Assembly: GCF_001542905.1 (NCBI RefSeq)
Contig: NZ_LOAJ01000001.1
Span: 1 to 64,000 of the forward strand
Direction of reading: 5' to 3'
Length of the DNA stretch: 64,000 nt
From: Halorubrum aethiopicum
GTDB lineage: Archaea > Halobacteriota > Halobacteria > Halobacteriales > Haloferacaceae
The translations under genes and the position numbers were made by a program. The notes under the pieces were generated by a model. It was not told where the DNA came from. It searched no databases and saw nothing but the letters and a program-made list of their open reading frames with translations. Positions 17,591 to 29,108 of the stretch are shown piece after piece; position 1 is the stretch's first letter; each line of letters begins with the position of its first letter.

Positions 17591-18658
17591 TCAGTCGTCC
17601 GCGGTGATCGGGTTACGGGCGTCGTCCCCGGACGAGAGGAGGCTCTCCAACCCGACGCCGAGCGCCTCGTTCGTGCGCTCCACCGACTCCGCCGCGGAGA
17701 GGTCCGTCGTCAGCGCGCGGATCGCGTCGACGTTCTCGGGGACCACGTCCGCCTCCTGGTGGACGTTCTCGAAGAGGTACAGGTCGCGTCCGGAGACGTT
17801 TATCGACTCCTCCCAGACGCAGTTCTCCCAGAGGTCGCCGCGGGGTCGACCGCGGTCCATCGCGTACTCCTTCAGTTTGCCGGCCCCGTCGATGGCGGCC
17901 GCCTCGGGGATGGTGAAGATCCGGGGCTCGTCGGCGAGCAGGTCGCGGACCGCCTCGGTGGTCGGGGACTCCCGGAGCGTGACGTTGACGCTGTGGGTGT
18001 GCATCGTGGTCACCGGGGCCTTCAGCGCGGCGGTGTCGACGGTGACGTCCGGCAGGACGGTGTTCACGTCCGGGCCGTGGTGGGAGGGGACCGTCGTCGG
18101 GTCGGGCACCACGTCGTTTATCGGGCCGCGCTCGGTCTCGCTCGGGTCGCCGCCGCGCCGGACCAGGGTGACGCGGGCCTTCTCGACCCCGTACGACTCC
18201 TCCAGCGGCGCGAGGAGGCGGGCGAGCCCCGTGGTGTTACACGAGACCACGCGCAGGGTGTCGGCCTCGCGGCCGGCCTCGAAGTTCGTCCGGGCGTTGA
18301 AGGAGGCGTCCGCCACGTCGGCGTCCTCGCCGCCCTGGAAGATCGCGGGCGTGTCGTGGGCCGCGTACACCGACCGGTTCTGCGCGCCGATCCCGGAGGG
18401 CGCACAGTCGACGACGACGTCGACGGCCTCGAGCAGGTCGGAGAGGGTGCCGGCGATCCCGACGCCCGCGGTCTCGAACTCGTCCGCGCGATCGGCGATC
18501 GCGGCATAGAGGTCGTAGCCGCGCTGGACCGCCGCCTCGGTCTCGTAGTTCGGTTTCGTCTTCGTGACGCCGACGAGTTCCATGTCGGGCTGGGCCGCGA
18601 CCGCGTCCGCGACGCGTTTCCCGATCGTCCCGTAGCCGTTGACGCCCACGCGTATCAT
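17591..18658 (-). CDS. gap: Type II glyceraldehyde-3-phosphate dehydrogenase
   Basis: A 355-residue archaeal (type II) phosphorylating GAPDH. It has Rossmann motif [17 protein letters not shown] at the N-terminus and catalytic Cys140 in SCNTTGLAR, followed by HTHSVNVTL. It interconverts glyceraldehyde-3-phosphate and 1,3-bisphosphoglycerate. In haloarchaea the type II enzyme is mostly associated with gluconeogenesis, and a separate bacterial-type enzyme serves glycolysis. The promoter, with a TATA box 25 bp upstream and a TACT-N5-AGTA palindrome further up, fits control by a sugar-responsive TrmB-type regulator. Confidence 0.93.
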   Translation of the reverse strand: MIRVGVNGYGTIGKRVADAVAAQPDMELVGVTKTKPNYETEAAVQRGYDLYAAIADRADEFETAGVGIAGTLSDLLEAVDVVVDCAPSGIGAQNRSVYAAHDTPAIFQGGEDADVADASFNARTNFEAGREADTLRVVSCNTTGLARLLAPLEESYGVEKARVTLVRRGGDPSETERGPINDVVPDPTTVPSHHGPDVNTVLPDVTVDTAALKAPVTTMHTHSVNVTLRESPTTEAVRDLLADEPRIFTIPEAAAIDGAGKLKEYAMDRGRPRGDLWENCVWEESINVSGRDLYLFENVHQEADVVPENVDAIRALTTDLSAAESVERTNEALGVGLESLLSSGDDARNPITADD

Positions 18659-18682
18659 ATCTTTATGTCCACTATGACACCC

Positions 18683-18688
18683 TATAAT
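18683..18688 (-). promoter_or_regulatory. TATA box of gap
   Basis: On the minus strand GATTATAGG is centred about 27 bp before ATG 18658, so the transcript probably starts at or within a few bases of the start codon. Confidence 0.6.
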
Positions 18689-18717
18689 CTTTTCGAGTAA
18701 AATAATAAGAAATTAAC

Positions 18718-18730
18718 TACTTCGTGAGTA
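18718..18730. promoter_or_regulatory. TACT-N5-AGTA palindrome upstream of gap
   Basis: A 13-bp inverted repeat (TACT-TCGTG-AGTA) about 30 bp upstream of the gap TATA box. It resembles the TACT...GAGTA binding site described for haloarchaeal TrmB, though with a shorter spacer. A site upstream of the TATA box suits activation. It is followed at once by a second palindrome, TAACG-N4-CGTTA (18729-18742). Confidence 0.45.
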
Positions 18731-18898
18731 ACGACTCCGTTAATTCGCGCCGGGAGAGAGATACAACCTTGTTCCGTAACTCAGTAATAATAGAGTAATC
18801 GGTCGCGTGTGCGCTCGATCGGCCGGTCTCCGGCCGCGTCCCGGATCGACCGGGACGGGATGGCAAGGACTAACGCCCGCGGCGACCCACGGCGTGAC

Positions 18899-19849
18899 AT
18901 GAGCGATCACCTCGCGGAGGCGGCCCGGACCGCCGTCGACCAGTGCCTGGACGTGAAGGCGGACGAGTCAGTGGTCGTCGTCACCGACGACGAGCGCGAG
19001 CCGATCGGGGAGGCGCTGTACGCGGCGGCGACCGCGGCCACCGACGACGCGACGCTGCTGAAGTACCCGCCGAGCGACCAACACGGGACCGAGCCGCCCG
19101 CCCCCGTCGCGGCCGCGATGGCCGAGAGCGACGTCTTCTGTGCGCCCACGACGAAGAGCCTGAGCCACACCCGCGCCCGCGGGGCCGCCTGCGACGCCGG
19201 CTCGCGCGGCGCGACGCTCCCGGGGATCACGGAGGAGGTGTTCGTCACCGGGCTCGACGCCGACTACGCCGCCATCGACGCCGCCTGCGACCGGACGCTC
19301 GACGCGGTCGGCGACGCCGAGGAGATCCGCGTCACGTCGCCGGCGGGAACGGACGTCACCTTCGGGATCGGCGACCGCGAGTGGCTCGCCGACACGGGGA
19401 TGGTCCACGACCCCGGCGACTTCTCGAACCTGCCGGCCGGCGAGGTGTTCGTCGCGCCGGAGACCGCGACCGGGACCTACGTCGTCGACGGGACGATGAT
19501 GCCCCACGGCCTGCTCGACGACGGCGAGGCGCTCGCCTTCGAGGTCGAGGACGGCCTGGTCACCGCGATCGAGGACGACGCGATCCGCGCCGACGTCGAG
19601 GCCGCCGCGGAGGAGGTCGGCGACGCCGCCTACAACCTCGCCGAGCTCGGGATCGGCACCAACGTCGGCGTCGAGGAGCTCGTCGGCTCCGTCCTCCTCG
19701 ACGAGAAGGCGGCGGGGACGGTCCACGTCGCCATCGGCGATAACGCCGGGATCGGGGGCGAGACCGACGCGCCGCTCCATCTCGACGGGATCATCCGGAA
19801 CCCGACCGTCTACGCCGACGGCGAGGAGGTCGCGCTGCCGAGCCCCTGA
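18899..19849 (+). CDS. M29-type aminopeptidase
   Basis: A 316-residue protein of the thermophilic metalloprotease (M29 leucyl aminopeptidase) family. The C-terminal part carries the metal-site hallmarks GTVHVAIGDNAGIGGETDAPLHLDG and DGIIRNPTVYADG. The start is set at ATG 18899, which begins MSDHLAEAARTAV and follows CGTGAC closely. Members are homodimeric enzymes with a two-metal centre that release N-terminal residues from peptides. It is transcribed divergently from gap across an A/T-rich region. Confidence 0.82.
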   Translation: MSDHLAEAARTAVDQCLDVKADESVVVVTDDEREPIGEALYAAATAATDDATLLKYPPSDQHGTEPPAPVAAAMAESDVFCAPTTKSLSHTRARGAACDAGSRGATLPGITEEVFVTGLDADYAAIDAACDRTLDAVGDAEEIRVTSPAGTDVTFGIGDREWLADTGMVHDPGDFSNLPAGEVFVAPETATGTYVVDGTMMPHGLLDDGEALAFEVEDGLVTAIEDDAIRADVEAAAEEVGDAAYNLAELGIGTNVGVEELVGSVLLDEKAAGTVHVAIGDNAGIGGETDAPLHLDGIIRNPTVYADGEEVALPSP

Positions 19850-19865
19850 ACGAGCGTCGGAAGGT

Positions 19866-20822
19866 TCACTCCACGGCCGCCAGCGCGACGCCCGCGACCC
19901 CGGGGACGCCGAGCGCCTGGTGTCGCCAGCCGTCGCCCGCGTCGACACACAGCGTCCCGGCGTCGGTGACGGCGACCGACACGCCGGGGCCGTAGCCGAG
20001 CGCGGCCGGCCGCTCCTCGACCGGAAGCGACGCGTCGGTCCAGGCGTCCGCGTCCCAGCCGTCGTCGACGACCCCGCCGGTCGGCGCGGCGGGGACCCCG
20101 TCCGCGCCGGGGTGAACGCGGAGGTCCCCGTCGACGACCGCCATCGCGTGGCCGTCGCCGTCGGCGGCGACGGCGATCGCGTCCCCCTCGTTCGCCGTCA
20201 TCCACCCGTTTCCGAGCCAGTGGAGTCCCGTCGACGTCGCCGCGAGCGGGACGCCCGTCCCCGCGACGTCGCGGGCGTCCTCCAGCCCGGCGGCCTCGAC
20301 GGTCGGGGAGCCGCCGACCGCGCTCGGTCCCACGGCCCCGACGACCCGGTGAACGCCGTCGGCCGCGGCCACCAGCGGCCCGTCGATCGCCCGCGGGTCG
20401 TCGACGCTCCCGATCCGGCTCGCGTCGATCCCCGAGATCTCGTCCGCCCCGGGCTCGGCGTCGACGTCGACCCGGTGGATCGCGCCCCCGGCGTCCGCGA
20501 CGAGGAACGCCCCGCCGTGGACGCCGACCGCGACGGCGGGGCCGATCCCCGCGGGGACGAACGCGGGGTCGTCGCCGACCGGCGCGACCGACAGCGCCTC
20601 CGCCGTCGCGACGGCGAGCAGGTCGGCGGTCCCCGGACGGCCGAGGACGGCGACGTCGCGGGCGGGAGCGCGGACGGCCAGCTCGAACTCGCCGATCTTG
20701 TCGCCGGAGATCGCGGCCCGGACGACGCCGGTTTCGGTCGCGACGTACGCGTCGGTCCGGCCCGCGGAGCCGGCGTACACGCGCTTCTCCTCGATCGAGA
20801 TGTCGTCCTCGGCGGGTGCCAT
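19866..20822 (-). CDS. HVO_0234-type beta-propeller protein
   Basis: A 318-residue protein built of repeated strands, each ending in short D/G-rich turns (about 6-7 blades, for example GVVRAAISGDKIGEF, GAIHRVDVD, GVHRVVGAVG). Opening MAPAEDDISIEEKRVYAG matches the haloarchaeal HVO_0234 family as I remember it. No signal peptide, so cytoplasmic. Function unknown; propellers usually serve as binding platforms. The start at 20822 is preferred over upstream in-frame codons because the added residues are low complexity. Confidence 0.75.
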   Translation of the reverse strand: MAPAEDDISIEEKRVYAGSAGRTDAYVATETGVVRAAISGDKIGEFELAVRAPARDVAVLGRPGTADLLAVATAEALSVAPVGDDPAFVPAGIGPAVAVGVHGGAFLVADAGGAIHRVDVDAEPGADEISGIDASRIGSVDDPRAIDGPLVAAADGVHRVVGAVGPSAVGGSPTVEAAGLEDARDVAGTGVPLAATSTGLHWLGNGWMTANEGDAIAVAADGDGHAMAVVDGDLRVHPGADGVPAAPTGGVVDDGWDADAWTDASLPVEERPAALGYGPGVSVAVTDAGTLCVDAGDGWRHQALGVPGVAGVALAAVE

Positions 20823-20950
20823 CGGCGGGGGGTTCTCGCTCGGGGGACATAAGCCCCCCGCGGGCTCGAACGCGGACCGCACGGGGACCCCGTCGCCGGG
20901 TTTCGACCGGTTCCGATGGCCATTTGGCCGGCCGGGGCGTACCCCCGCGA

Positions 20951-21934
20951 GTGCAATCGGTCGTCGCCGAGCTCGCGGGACTGCTCGCCGAGGTCCTGCC
21001 GCGGCTCGCGCGGATCTCCGCGTTTATCGCCGCCGGGGTGTTCGCCGCGAACGTCGCGGTCGCGTTCGGGCTGATCCGGTACGTGGCCGGCCTCTCGGGG
21101 TACCTCACGCGGCCCGCGAACCTCCCGGACGAGGTGGGCACCGCCATCCTCACGACCGCGGCGTCGACGACCGCGGGGTACGCCACGCTCGCGGAGTACC
21201 GCGAATCGGGGCTGCTCGACGACCGCGCGACGCTCGTCGCCGTCGTCATCAACACGTTCTTCGGGTTCGTCCAGCACGTGTTCACCTACTACGTCCCGGT
21301 CCTGATCCCGATCCTCGGGGCGACGACGGGCGTCCTCTACGTCTCCGCGCGCGCCGGCATCGCGCTCGCGATCACGGTCACGGGCGTACTCCTCGGCGGG
21401 ATCCTCGTCTCCGAACGCAACGTGGACCGGTCGGCGCTCGCCGAGGTCGACGCCGCCGGCCCCGACGCCGACGACCGGACCCGCGAGGAACGCGTCCGCG
21501 AGGCCGCCGAGAAGTCGTGGTCGACGCTCCGGCGGATCGTCCCCCGGCTGGCGGTCGTGTACACGCTCGTGATCGCGTTCGTGGCCAACTACGACGTGGA
21601 GTCGCTGACGGCGGTCGCGGAGCCGCTCACGGGCGCGCTCGGGCTGCCGAGCGCCGCGGTCCCCGTGATCGCGGTGTACACTCTCGATACCACCGCCGGC
21701 GCGGTCGCCATCCAGCCGCTTCTGGGGACGGCGTTCATCCCCCGGACCGCGGTCGCGACCCTGCTCATCGGCGGCATCCTCTCGTTCGCCGTCTCGACGT
21801 TCCGGCGCTCGATCCCGTTCCAGTACGGGATCTGGGGGGCGTCGTTCGGGACGAAGGTGATCGTCGTCAACACGGCGCTGAAGCTGGTCTTCATCTCGCT
21901 CACCGTCGCGCTACTTCTCGTTCCGGCGTGGTGA
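20951..21934 (+). CDS. Nucleoside recognition (Gate) domain membrane protein
   Basis: A 327-residue membrane protein with 8-9 helices. It contains two gate-like halves: TTAASTTAGYATLAEYRE and VIAVYTLDTTAGAVAIQPLLG. The Gate/nucleoside-recognition domain occurs in nucleoside permeases and in the SpmA/SpmB proteins. A GTG at 20951 starts the protein at QSVVAELAGLLAEV; upstream frame is disordered. Likely an uncharacterised transporter or channel-like protein; substrate unknown. Confidence 0.75.
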   Translation: MQSVVAELAGLLAEVLPRLARISAFIAAGVFAANVAVAFGLIRYVAGLSGYLTRPANLPDEVGTAILTTAASTTAGYATLAEYRESGLLDDRATLVAVVINTFFGFVQHVFTYYVPVLIPILGATTGVLYVSARAGIALAITVTGVLLGGILVSERNVDRSALAEVDAAGPDADDRTREERVREAAEKSWSTLRRIVPRLAVVYTLVIAFVANYDVESLTAVAEPLTGALGLPSAAVPVIAVYTLDTTAGAVAIQPLLGTAFIPRTAVATLLIGGILSFAVSTFRRSIPFQYGIWGASFGTKVIVVNTALKLVFISLTVALLLVPAW

Positions 21935-21981
21935 GGGGTGGGCCGACGCCGCTACCGCCGACGACGACGGCGACCGGCGGG

Positions 21982-23268
21982 TCACTCCCCCGCCGCGGCC
22001 GCCGCCGCCCCGTCCCGAATGCCGTCGCGGTAGCGGGCCACGATGACGACCGTCGCGACCGCGGCGAGCACGGCGAACGCGCCGACGAGCGCGAACGTCG
22101 CGCGGTAGCCGCTCGACTCGATGAGCGCGCCGAACAGCGGCGGCGCGACCGTGTTCCCGATCATGATCCCGATCGTCACGACCGCGAAGTTGCGCCCGAT
22201 GTCGCTGCGCGCCGACAGCAGGTCGGCGAGCTTGTCGCGGGCGGGAAGGCCGAGGCTCCCGAGGCTCCCGGCGAGCACGCCGATCCCGACCGCGACGAGC
22301 GGCGGGGCGATCTCCGACGCCAGCGCGAAGACGGCGACGCCGACGAGCAGGTAGGCGACCGCGAGGATCGGACCCGGTCGGAACCGGTCGGCCAACACCC
22401 CGCCGGCGAGTATCAGGGCCGCGCCCGCGACGAACATCGCCGTGAGCGAGAGGCTCGCGATCCCGGAGGCGACGCCGTAGCCGTTCTCCAAGAACACCAC
22501 GAGGTACGAGGAGACGCCCCAGAACGCCGTCGAGGCGAGCAGCGCGACCACGCCGAGCCCGAGGATCGGCCGCGACGCGCCGAGCGCGCGGAGCTCCTCG
22601 CGGATCCGGGCGAGCCGGGAGGTCGCCTCCGTGCGGGCGTCGCCGGCGTCGGGGTTCGGTCGCGTCACCTCGTCGCTCACGTGTCTGGCGAGCACGTAGC
22701 AGGCGATCGCGCCGTAGACGGCCCCGACGGCGGCGATGAGCCCGAACGCGTGCCGCCACGTCGCGCCGGACAGCGACGTGACCCCGAGGATGATCACGGG
22801 CGGGGCGGCGAACCCGAGGTTTCCGGCGAAGCCGTGCGCGCTGTAGGCCTTCCCGCGGAGGTCGGCGCTGCTGGCGTCCGAGAGCAGCGGGAAGTGCGCC
22901 GGGTGGTGGCCGGCGATGCCCGCGCCCAACACGGCCTGCCCGACGAGGAGGACCTCGAAGGTGGGCGCGACCGCGAGGATCCCCGCGCCGAGCGCGCCGA
23001 GCCCGAGACAGCACGCGAGCGTGACGACGCGGTCGTAGTTGTCGGAGAGGTAGCCGTACGGCAGCTGGAGGGCGGTGTTGACGAACGCCTGGACGCCCAT
23101 CGCGACGCCCAGCGCCGCGAGCCCCACGTCGAAGTCGGCGGCGAGCGTCGCCAGGATCGGCGGGAACAACACGAGATACAGGTGGTTCACGACGTGCGAC
23201 CCGCTCACGAGTCCGATCACGAGGGCGGTCTCACGGGGCACGGAATCGAACCCGAGGCGGTCGAACAT
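21982..23268 (-). CDS. MFS transporter
   Basis: A 428-residue major facilitator with 12 predicted helices. The loop 2-3 motif appears as LPYGYLSDNYDRV, and the matching motif in the second half as GGVLADRFRP. N-terminal GLVSGSHVVNHLYLVLFPPIL is typical of the group annotated as sugar-phosphate or drug carriers; the substrate cannot be told. It is followed downstream by no gene on its strand and convergent with the Gate-domain gene. Confidence 0.86.
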   Translation of the reverse strand: MFDRLGFDSVPRETALVIGLVSGSHVVNHLYLVLFPPILATLAADFDVGLAALGVAMGVQAFVNTALQLPYGYLSDNYDRVVTLACCLGLGALGAGILAVAPTFEVLLVGQAVLGAGIAGHHPAHFPLLSDASSADLRGKAYSAHGFAGNLGFAAPPVIILGVTSLSGATWRHAFGLIAAVGAVYGAIACYVLARHVSDEVTRPNPDAGDARTEATSRLARIREELRALGASRPILGLGVVALLASTAFWGVSSYLVVFLENGYGVASGIASLSLTAMFVAGAALILAGGVLADRFRPGPILAVAYLLVGVAVFALASEIAPPLVAVGIGVLAGSLGSLGLPARDKLADLLSARSDIGRNFAVVTIGIMIGNTVAPPLFGALIESSGYRATFALVGAFAVLAAVATVVIVARYRDGIRDGAAAAAAGE

Positions 23269-23348
23269 CTACCGGTCCATCGCGAGATCCGGGGAAAACG
23301 GTACCTCAATCGGCCGGCGTTGCCGAGGAGTCGTCGGCTACGGACCCC

Positions 23349-25867
<2,519 letters not shown>

Positions 25868-27178
25868 ATGGACACCAAGCGTTTCCTGTTCGTCTCCGCC
25901 GACGCCGCGCTGATCACCGACCTGGCCTGGCAGGTACATCGCGAGGGCCACGACGTGAAGTACTACATCGAGGCCGAAAGCGACCGGGAGATCGGCGACG
26001 GCTTCGTCCCGAAGACGGACGACTGGCGCGCGAACGTCGAGTGGGCCGACGTGGTCGTCTTCGACGACATCTGGGTCGGCTCCGACGTCGGGACCGGCGC
26101 GCTCGCCGAGGAGCTGCGGGAGGACGGGCACGCCGTCGTCGGCGGGACGCCGAACACCGACCGCCTCGAGGAGGACCGGGGATACGCGATGGAGGTCCTC
26201 GAGGACCACGGCGTGAACACCGTCGAACACCACGTCTTCGATAGTTTCGACGCGGGGATCCAACACGTCAGGGAACATCCCGCCCCGTACGTCATCAAAC
26301 CGCTCGGCGAGGTCCAGAACGTGAAGCGCCTGCTCTACGTCGGCAACGAGGACGACGGGAGCGACATCGTGGACGTACTGAAGGCGTACAAGAAGGCGTG
26401 GGGCCACCGGATGAAGGGGTTCCAGCTACAGCGGAAGGTCGAGGGCGTCGAGATCGCCATCTGCGGGTTCTTCGACGGCAACGAGTTCATCGATAAAGTC
26501 AATTTTAATTTTGAGCACAAGAAACTGTTTCCCGGGAACATCGGCCCCTCGACCGGCGAGATGGGAACCTCGATGTTCTGGGCGGGCCAGAACAAACTCT
26601 TCACGGAGACCTTCGGGAAGATCGAAGGGTGGCTCGCTGACGAGGGGTACGTCGGGAGTATCGACATCAACTGCATCGTCAACGAGAACGGGATCTACCC
26701 GCTGGAGTTCACGCCGCGGTTCGGCTACCCGACGATCGCCCTCCAGGAGGAGTCGATCGAGTCCTCGACCGGCGAGTTCTTCCACGACCTCGCGCACGGC
26801 AACGACCCCGACCCGGAGGTCCATCGAGGATACCAGATCGGCGTGCGGGTCGTCCTCCCGCCGTTCCCGTTCGACGACGAGAAGACCTACGACGAGAACT
26901 CCCGGAACGCCGCCGTCGTCTTCGAGACCGAGAGCCGCGAGGGGATCCACCTCGAGGACGCGAAGCAGGTCGACGGCCAGTGGCGCGTCGCCGGCGACAA
27001 CGGGATGCCGATCGTCGTGACCGGCAAGGGCGACACGATGGGGGCCGCCCGCGAGCAGGCGTACGACCGGATCGACGAGGTCGTGATGCCGAACATGTAC
27101 TACCGCGACGACATCGGCGAGCGCTGGATCGACGGCGACGGCGACCGACTCCAGGCGTGGGGGTATCTCGGTCCGTAG
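25868..27178 (+). CDS. ATP-grasp (PurD-like) ligase
   Basis: A 436-residue ATP-grasp protein resembling phosphoribosylamine-glycine ligase in its ATP-binding half (PYVIKPLGEVQNVKRLL, EGVEIAICGFFDGNEF, LEFTPRFGYPTIALQ). The N-terminal Rossmann-like part (KRFLFVSADAALITDLAWQVHREGHDV) lacks purine-substrate motifs I would expect, so a different acid-amine ligation is likely. Conserved in haloarchaea without known role as far as I recall. Bases 26490-26520 are strikingly A/T-rich for this genome though they encode ordinary residues. Confidence 0.8.
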   Translation: MDTKRFLFVSADAALITDLAWQVHREGHDVKYYIEAESDREIGDGFVPKTDDWRANVEWADVVVFDDIWVGSDVGTGALAEELREDGHAVVGGTPNTDRLEEDRGYAMEVLEDHGVNTVEHHVFDSFDAGIQHVREHPAPYVIKPLGEVQNVKRLLYVGNEDDGSDIVDVLKAYKKAWGHRMKGFQLQRKVEGVEIAICGFFDGNEFIDKVNFNFEHKKLFPGNIGPSTGEMGTSMFWAGQNKLFTETFGKIEGWLADEGYVGSIDINCIVNENGIYPLEFTPRFGYPTIALQEESIESSTGEFFHDLAHGNDPDPEVHRGYQIGVRVVLPPFPFDDEKTYDENSRNAAVVFETESREGIHLEDAKQVDGQWRVAGDNGMPIVVTGKGDTMGAAREQAYDRIDEVVMPNMYYRDDIGERWIDGDGDRLQAWGYLGP

Positions 27179-27228
27179 GAGCGAGGTATCCCGTGACGTA
27201 GGGGGATCTCCGCCGGAAAACGGCCGGC

Positions 27229-27534
27229 TCAGTCGTCGACCCGCTCCGCCAGGACGACGAGCGCGGTCGCGGCCTCGACCGCCCGGGGCGAGACCTCCCG
27301 CGAGCCGTCGAACCGGGCGACATCGCCGGCGCTCAGCTCGTGCTCCTCGTCGCCGACTCGCAGCTCGACGACCCCGTCGACCACGTAGAGGAGGACCCGC
27401 CTGTCGGGATGGGTGTGCGCGGGGACCGACTCGCCCGCGTCGAGCCGGAGGCGGACCGTCTTCGGCTCCGTGCCGGGAAAGACGGCGGCGTGTGGCGTCC
27501 CGTCGAGTTCCGCGAGGGACTCGACGACCGTCAC
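27229..27534 (-). CDS. Small cupin protein
   Basis: A 101-residue single cupin barrel. Metal-site motifs are GESVPAHTHPDRRVLLYVVDG (first His cluster) and LSAGDVARFDG. Its ATG overlaps the stop of the upstream cupin gene by 4 bp, so the two are co-translated. Small cupins often bind a metal and act as dioxygenases, isomerases or sensors; no substrate can be assigned. It belongs to a run of small genes with DUF2249 proteins. Confidence 0.85.
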   Translation of the reverse strand: MTVVESLAELDGTPHAAVFPGTEPKTVRLRLDAGESVPAHTHPDRRVLLYVVDGVVELRVGDEEHELSAGDVARFDGSREVSPRAVEAATALVVLAERVDD

Positions 27535-27926
27535 TCCGATCCCTCCCGGGGATCGAACGTCCCGCGACGTATCCCCTCCCGGACCGGCTCGTGTTCCGCG
27601 TCGGTCGGCGGCGGCGCGGTGACGAGCACCGCCTCGAGGCGCTCCCCGTCGCTCGCTTTGACCCCGCGTGCGGTTCCCGCCTCCACGACGACGAGGTCGC
27701 CGGGGGCCACGGGGCGGTCCGTCTCCCCCTCCCGGACGACCCCCGAGCCCGACTGAACGACGATCGCCACGTCGCTGTCGGGGGCGTGAACCGGGATGAA
27801 CTGTCCCGGCTCGAAGTACCCGCAGACGACCTTCATCCGGTCGCTCCGGAAGACCCCGCTCGTCGCGAATCGGTCGGCGTCGCGGACGCGCTCGGCGTCG
27901 AGGTCGGTCGCCGGCACGTCACTCAC
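27531..27926 (-). CDS. Cupin protein, first of a tandem pair
   Basis: A 131-residue cupin with FEPGQFIPVHAPDSDVAIVVQSG and VAPGDLVVVEAGTARGV. The first metal motif has His-Ala-Pro where most cupins have two His. GTG at 27926 (VSDVPATDLD) is preferred; an ATG-like start further upstream at 27968 would add an Arg/Gly-rich stretch. It overlaps the second cupin by 4 bp. The two paralogues are only distantly alike and may form a heterodimer. Confidence 0.8.
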   Translation of the reverse strand: MSDVPATDLDAERVRDADRFATSGVFRSDRMKVVCGYFEPGQFIPVHAPDSDVAIVVQSGSGVVREGETDRPVAPGDLVVVEAGTARGVKASDGERLEAVLVTAPPPTDAEHEPVREGIRRGTFDPREGSE

Positions 27927-28101
27927 CCCTCCCGGTCGGTCGGCCGGAGCGGTTCTCGACTGTCCCACGCGCGGCGGTCGGAGTCGGGGTTCCGCGGTTC
28001 GGTTCGGTCACGGCCGACCGGAGGGGCGGCGACGAGGAGTCGGTGTCCCCGAACCCGTTCGGCTCAAGGCCGATACGGCCGGTCGCCCTCTCCACGGTCG
28101 C

Positions 28102-28335
28102 ATGCCGACACTCGACGTCCGCGACGTCCCGCCGGTGAACCGTCACGATCGGATCCACGAGGAGTTCGAGGCCATGGACCCCGGGGAGACGCTGACGATC
28201 GTCAACGACCACGAGCCGAAGCCGCTGTTCTACGAGATGGCCGCCGAGGTACCCTCCTTCGACGAGGACGGGTACGAGGTGCGCCGGGAGGCGGAAAACG
28301 AGTTCGTCGCGGCGTTCCCGAAGGCGGAGGAGTAG
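28102..28335 (+). CDS. DUF2249 protein A
   Basis: A 77-residue single-domain protein of the DUF2249 type: LDVRDVPPVNRHDRIHEEFEAMDPGE and the central LTIVNDHEPKPLFYEM. The fold is related to the small TusA/SirA-like sulphur carrier proteins, but no conserved Cys is present here. In haloarchaea such proteins often sit near nitrogen-oxide or respiratory genes. It is the first of three paralogues within 1.3 kb. Confidence 0.85.
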   Translation: MPTLDVRDVPPVNRHDRIHEEFEAMDPGETLTIVNDHEPKPLFYEMAAEVPSFDEDGYEVRREAENEFVAAFPKAEE

Positions 28336-28399
28336 CGTCGTCGGCGCGGTCGACGGATCGCGGGCCGATCGCACGGCTGCGCTCCGCCGGCACGCGACG

Positions 28400-28756
28400 C
28401 TATCCCGTCTCGAGTTCGAGGAGCCTCCCGACCGTGCGGGCCCGCCTCCGGTCGATCGTCCCTTGCGTTTCCGACTCCGACTCCCTCGGTCCCCCGAGCG
28501 CGGCCGCCGGTCCCGCGGTCAGCTCGGCGACCAGGGTCGCCGCGAGCGCCCGAACCGTCTCCCGCTGTTCGTCGGTGAGCGTCCCCCGAGATTCGAGCGC
28601 GGAGAGCGCCTGCTCGCGTTCGCGCCGCTCGATCCGGGCCGCGCGCCGCCGGAGTCGGCGGAGCTGTCGGGATCGTCGGGCGCGCTCCGGGTCTGGCCGC
28701 GGGTCGCACCGCGCCTCGGCCGTCGTTCCGGAGCCGCCCGCGCCGCCCTCAGGCAT
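28400..28756 (-). CDS. HemA dimerisation-domain-like helical protein
   Basis: A 118-residue Arg/Glu-rich helical protein. The core RRAARIERREREQALSALE followed by LTDEQRETVRALAATLVAEL and GPAAAL resembles the C-terminal dimerisation helix and tail of glutamyl-tRNA reductase, without its catalytic domains. It starts inside the end of the upstream DUF2249 gene (8-bp overlap). A regulatory or scaffolding role towards haem synthesis is possible. The likeness is by eye and moderate. Confidence 0.68.
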   Translation of the reverse strand: MPEGGAGGSGTTAEARCDPRPDPERARRSRQLRRLRRRAARIERREREQALSALESRGTLTDEQRETVRALAATLVAELTAGPAAALGGPRESESETQGTIDRRRARTVGRLLELETG

Positions 28757-29021
28757 GGCGTATCTCGACGTACCACACCTCGCAGCCGTCCTCGCGGTCC
28801 GCCGTCGCCTCGTGTTCGAACCCGCGGCGTTCGAGGACCGCGTACAGCGGCTCGGGCTCGAAGCCGTTCACCAGCAGGAGCGACTCGTCCGGCGGGAGCG
28901 TCTCGAGTTCCGCCACGATGCGGTCGAACGGCTCCCCGTCGACGTCACGAACGTCGAGCGTTCGGTCCGTCTCGGGTCGGTCCGCCTCGTGTCGGTCCGC
29001 TTCGGATCGGTTCGCGCGCAT
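28749..29021 (-). CDS. DUF2249 protein B
   Basis: A 90-residue DUF2249 protein with an extra charged N-terminal stretch (repeated EADRxE/D). The domain begins at TLDVRDVDGEPFDRIVAELE and continues SLLLVNGFEPEPLYAVLERRG. Translationally coupled to the HemA-like gene downstream. Of the three copies it is the only one in this cluster paired directly with that partner. Confidence 0.84.
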   Translation of the reverse strand: MRANRSEADRHEADRPETDRTLDVRDVDGEPFDRIVAELETLPPDESLLLVNGFEPEPLYAVLERRGFEHEATADREDGCEVWYVEIRHA

Positions 29022-29108
29022 ACCGGATCCCGGAACCGGACCGGCCTAGCGGTTCTCCCGAACGTCTTCGGGTGAAGGTACTGGAGGGCGGACGCCGTAC
29101 CTCGAGAC

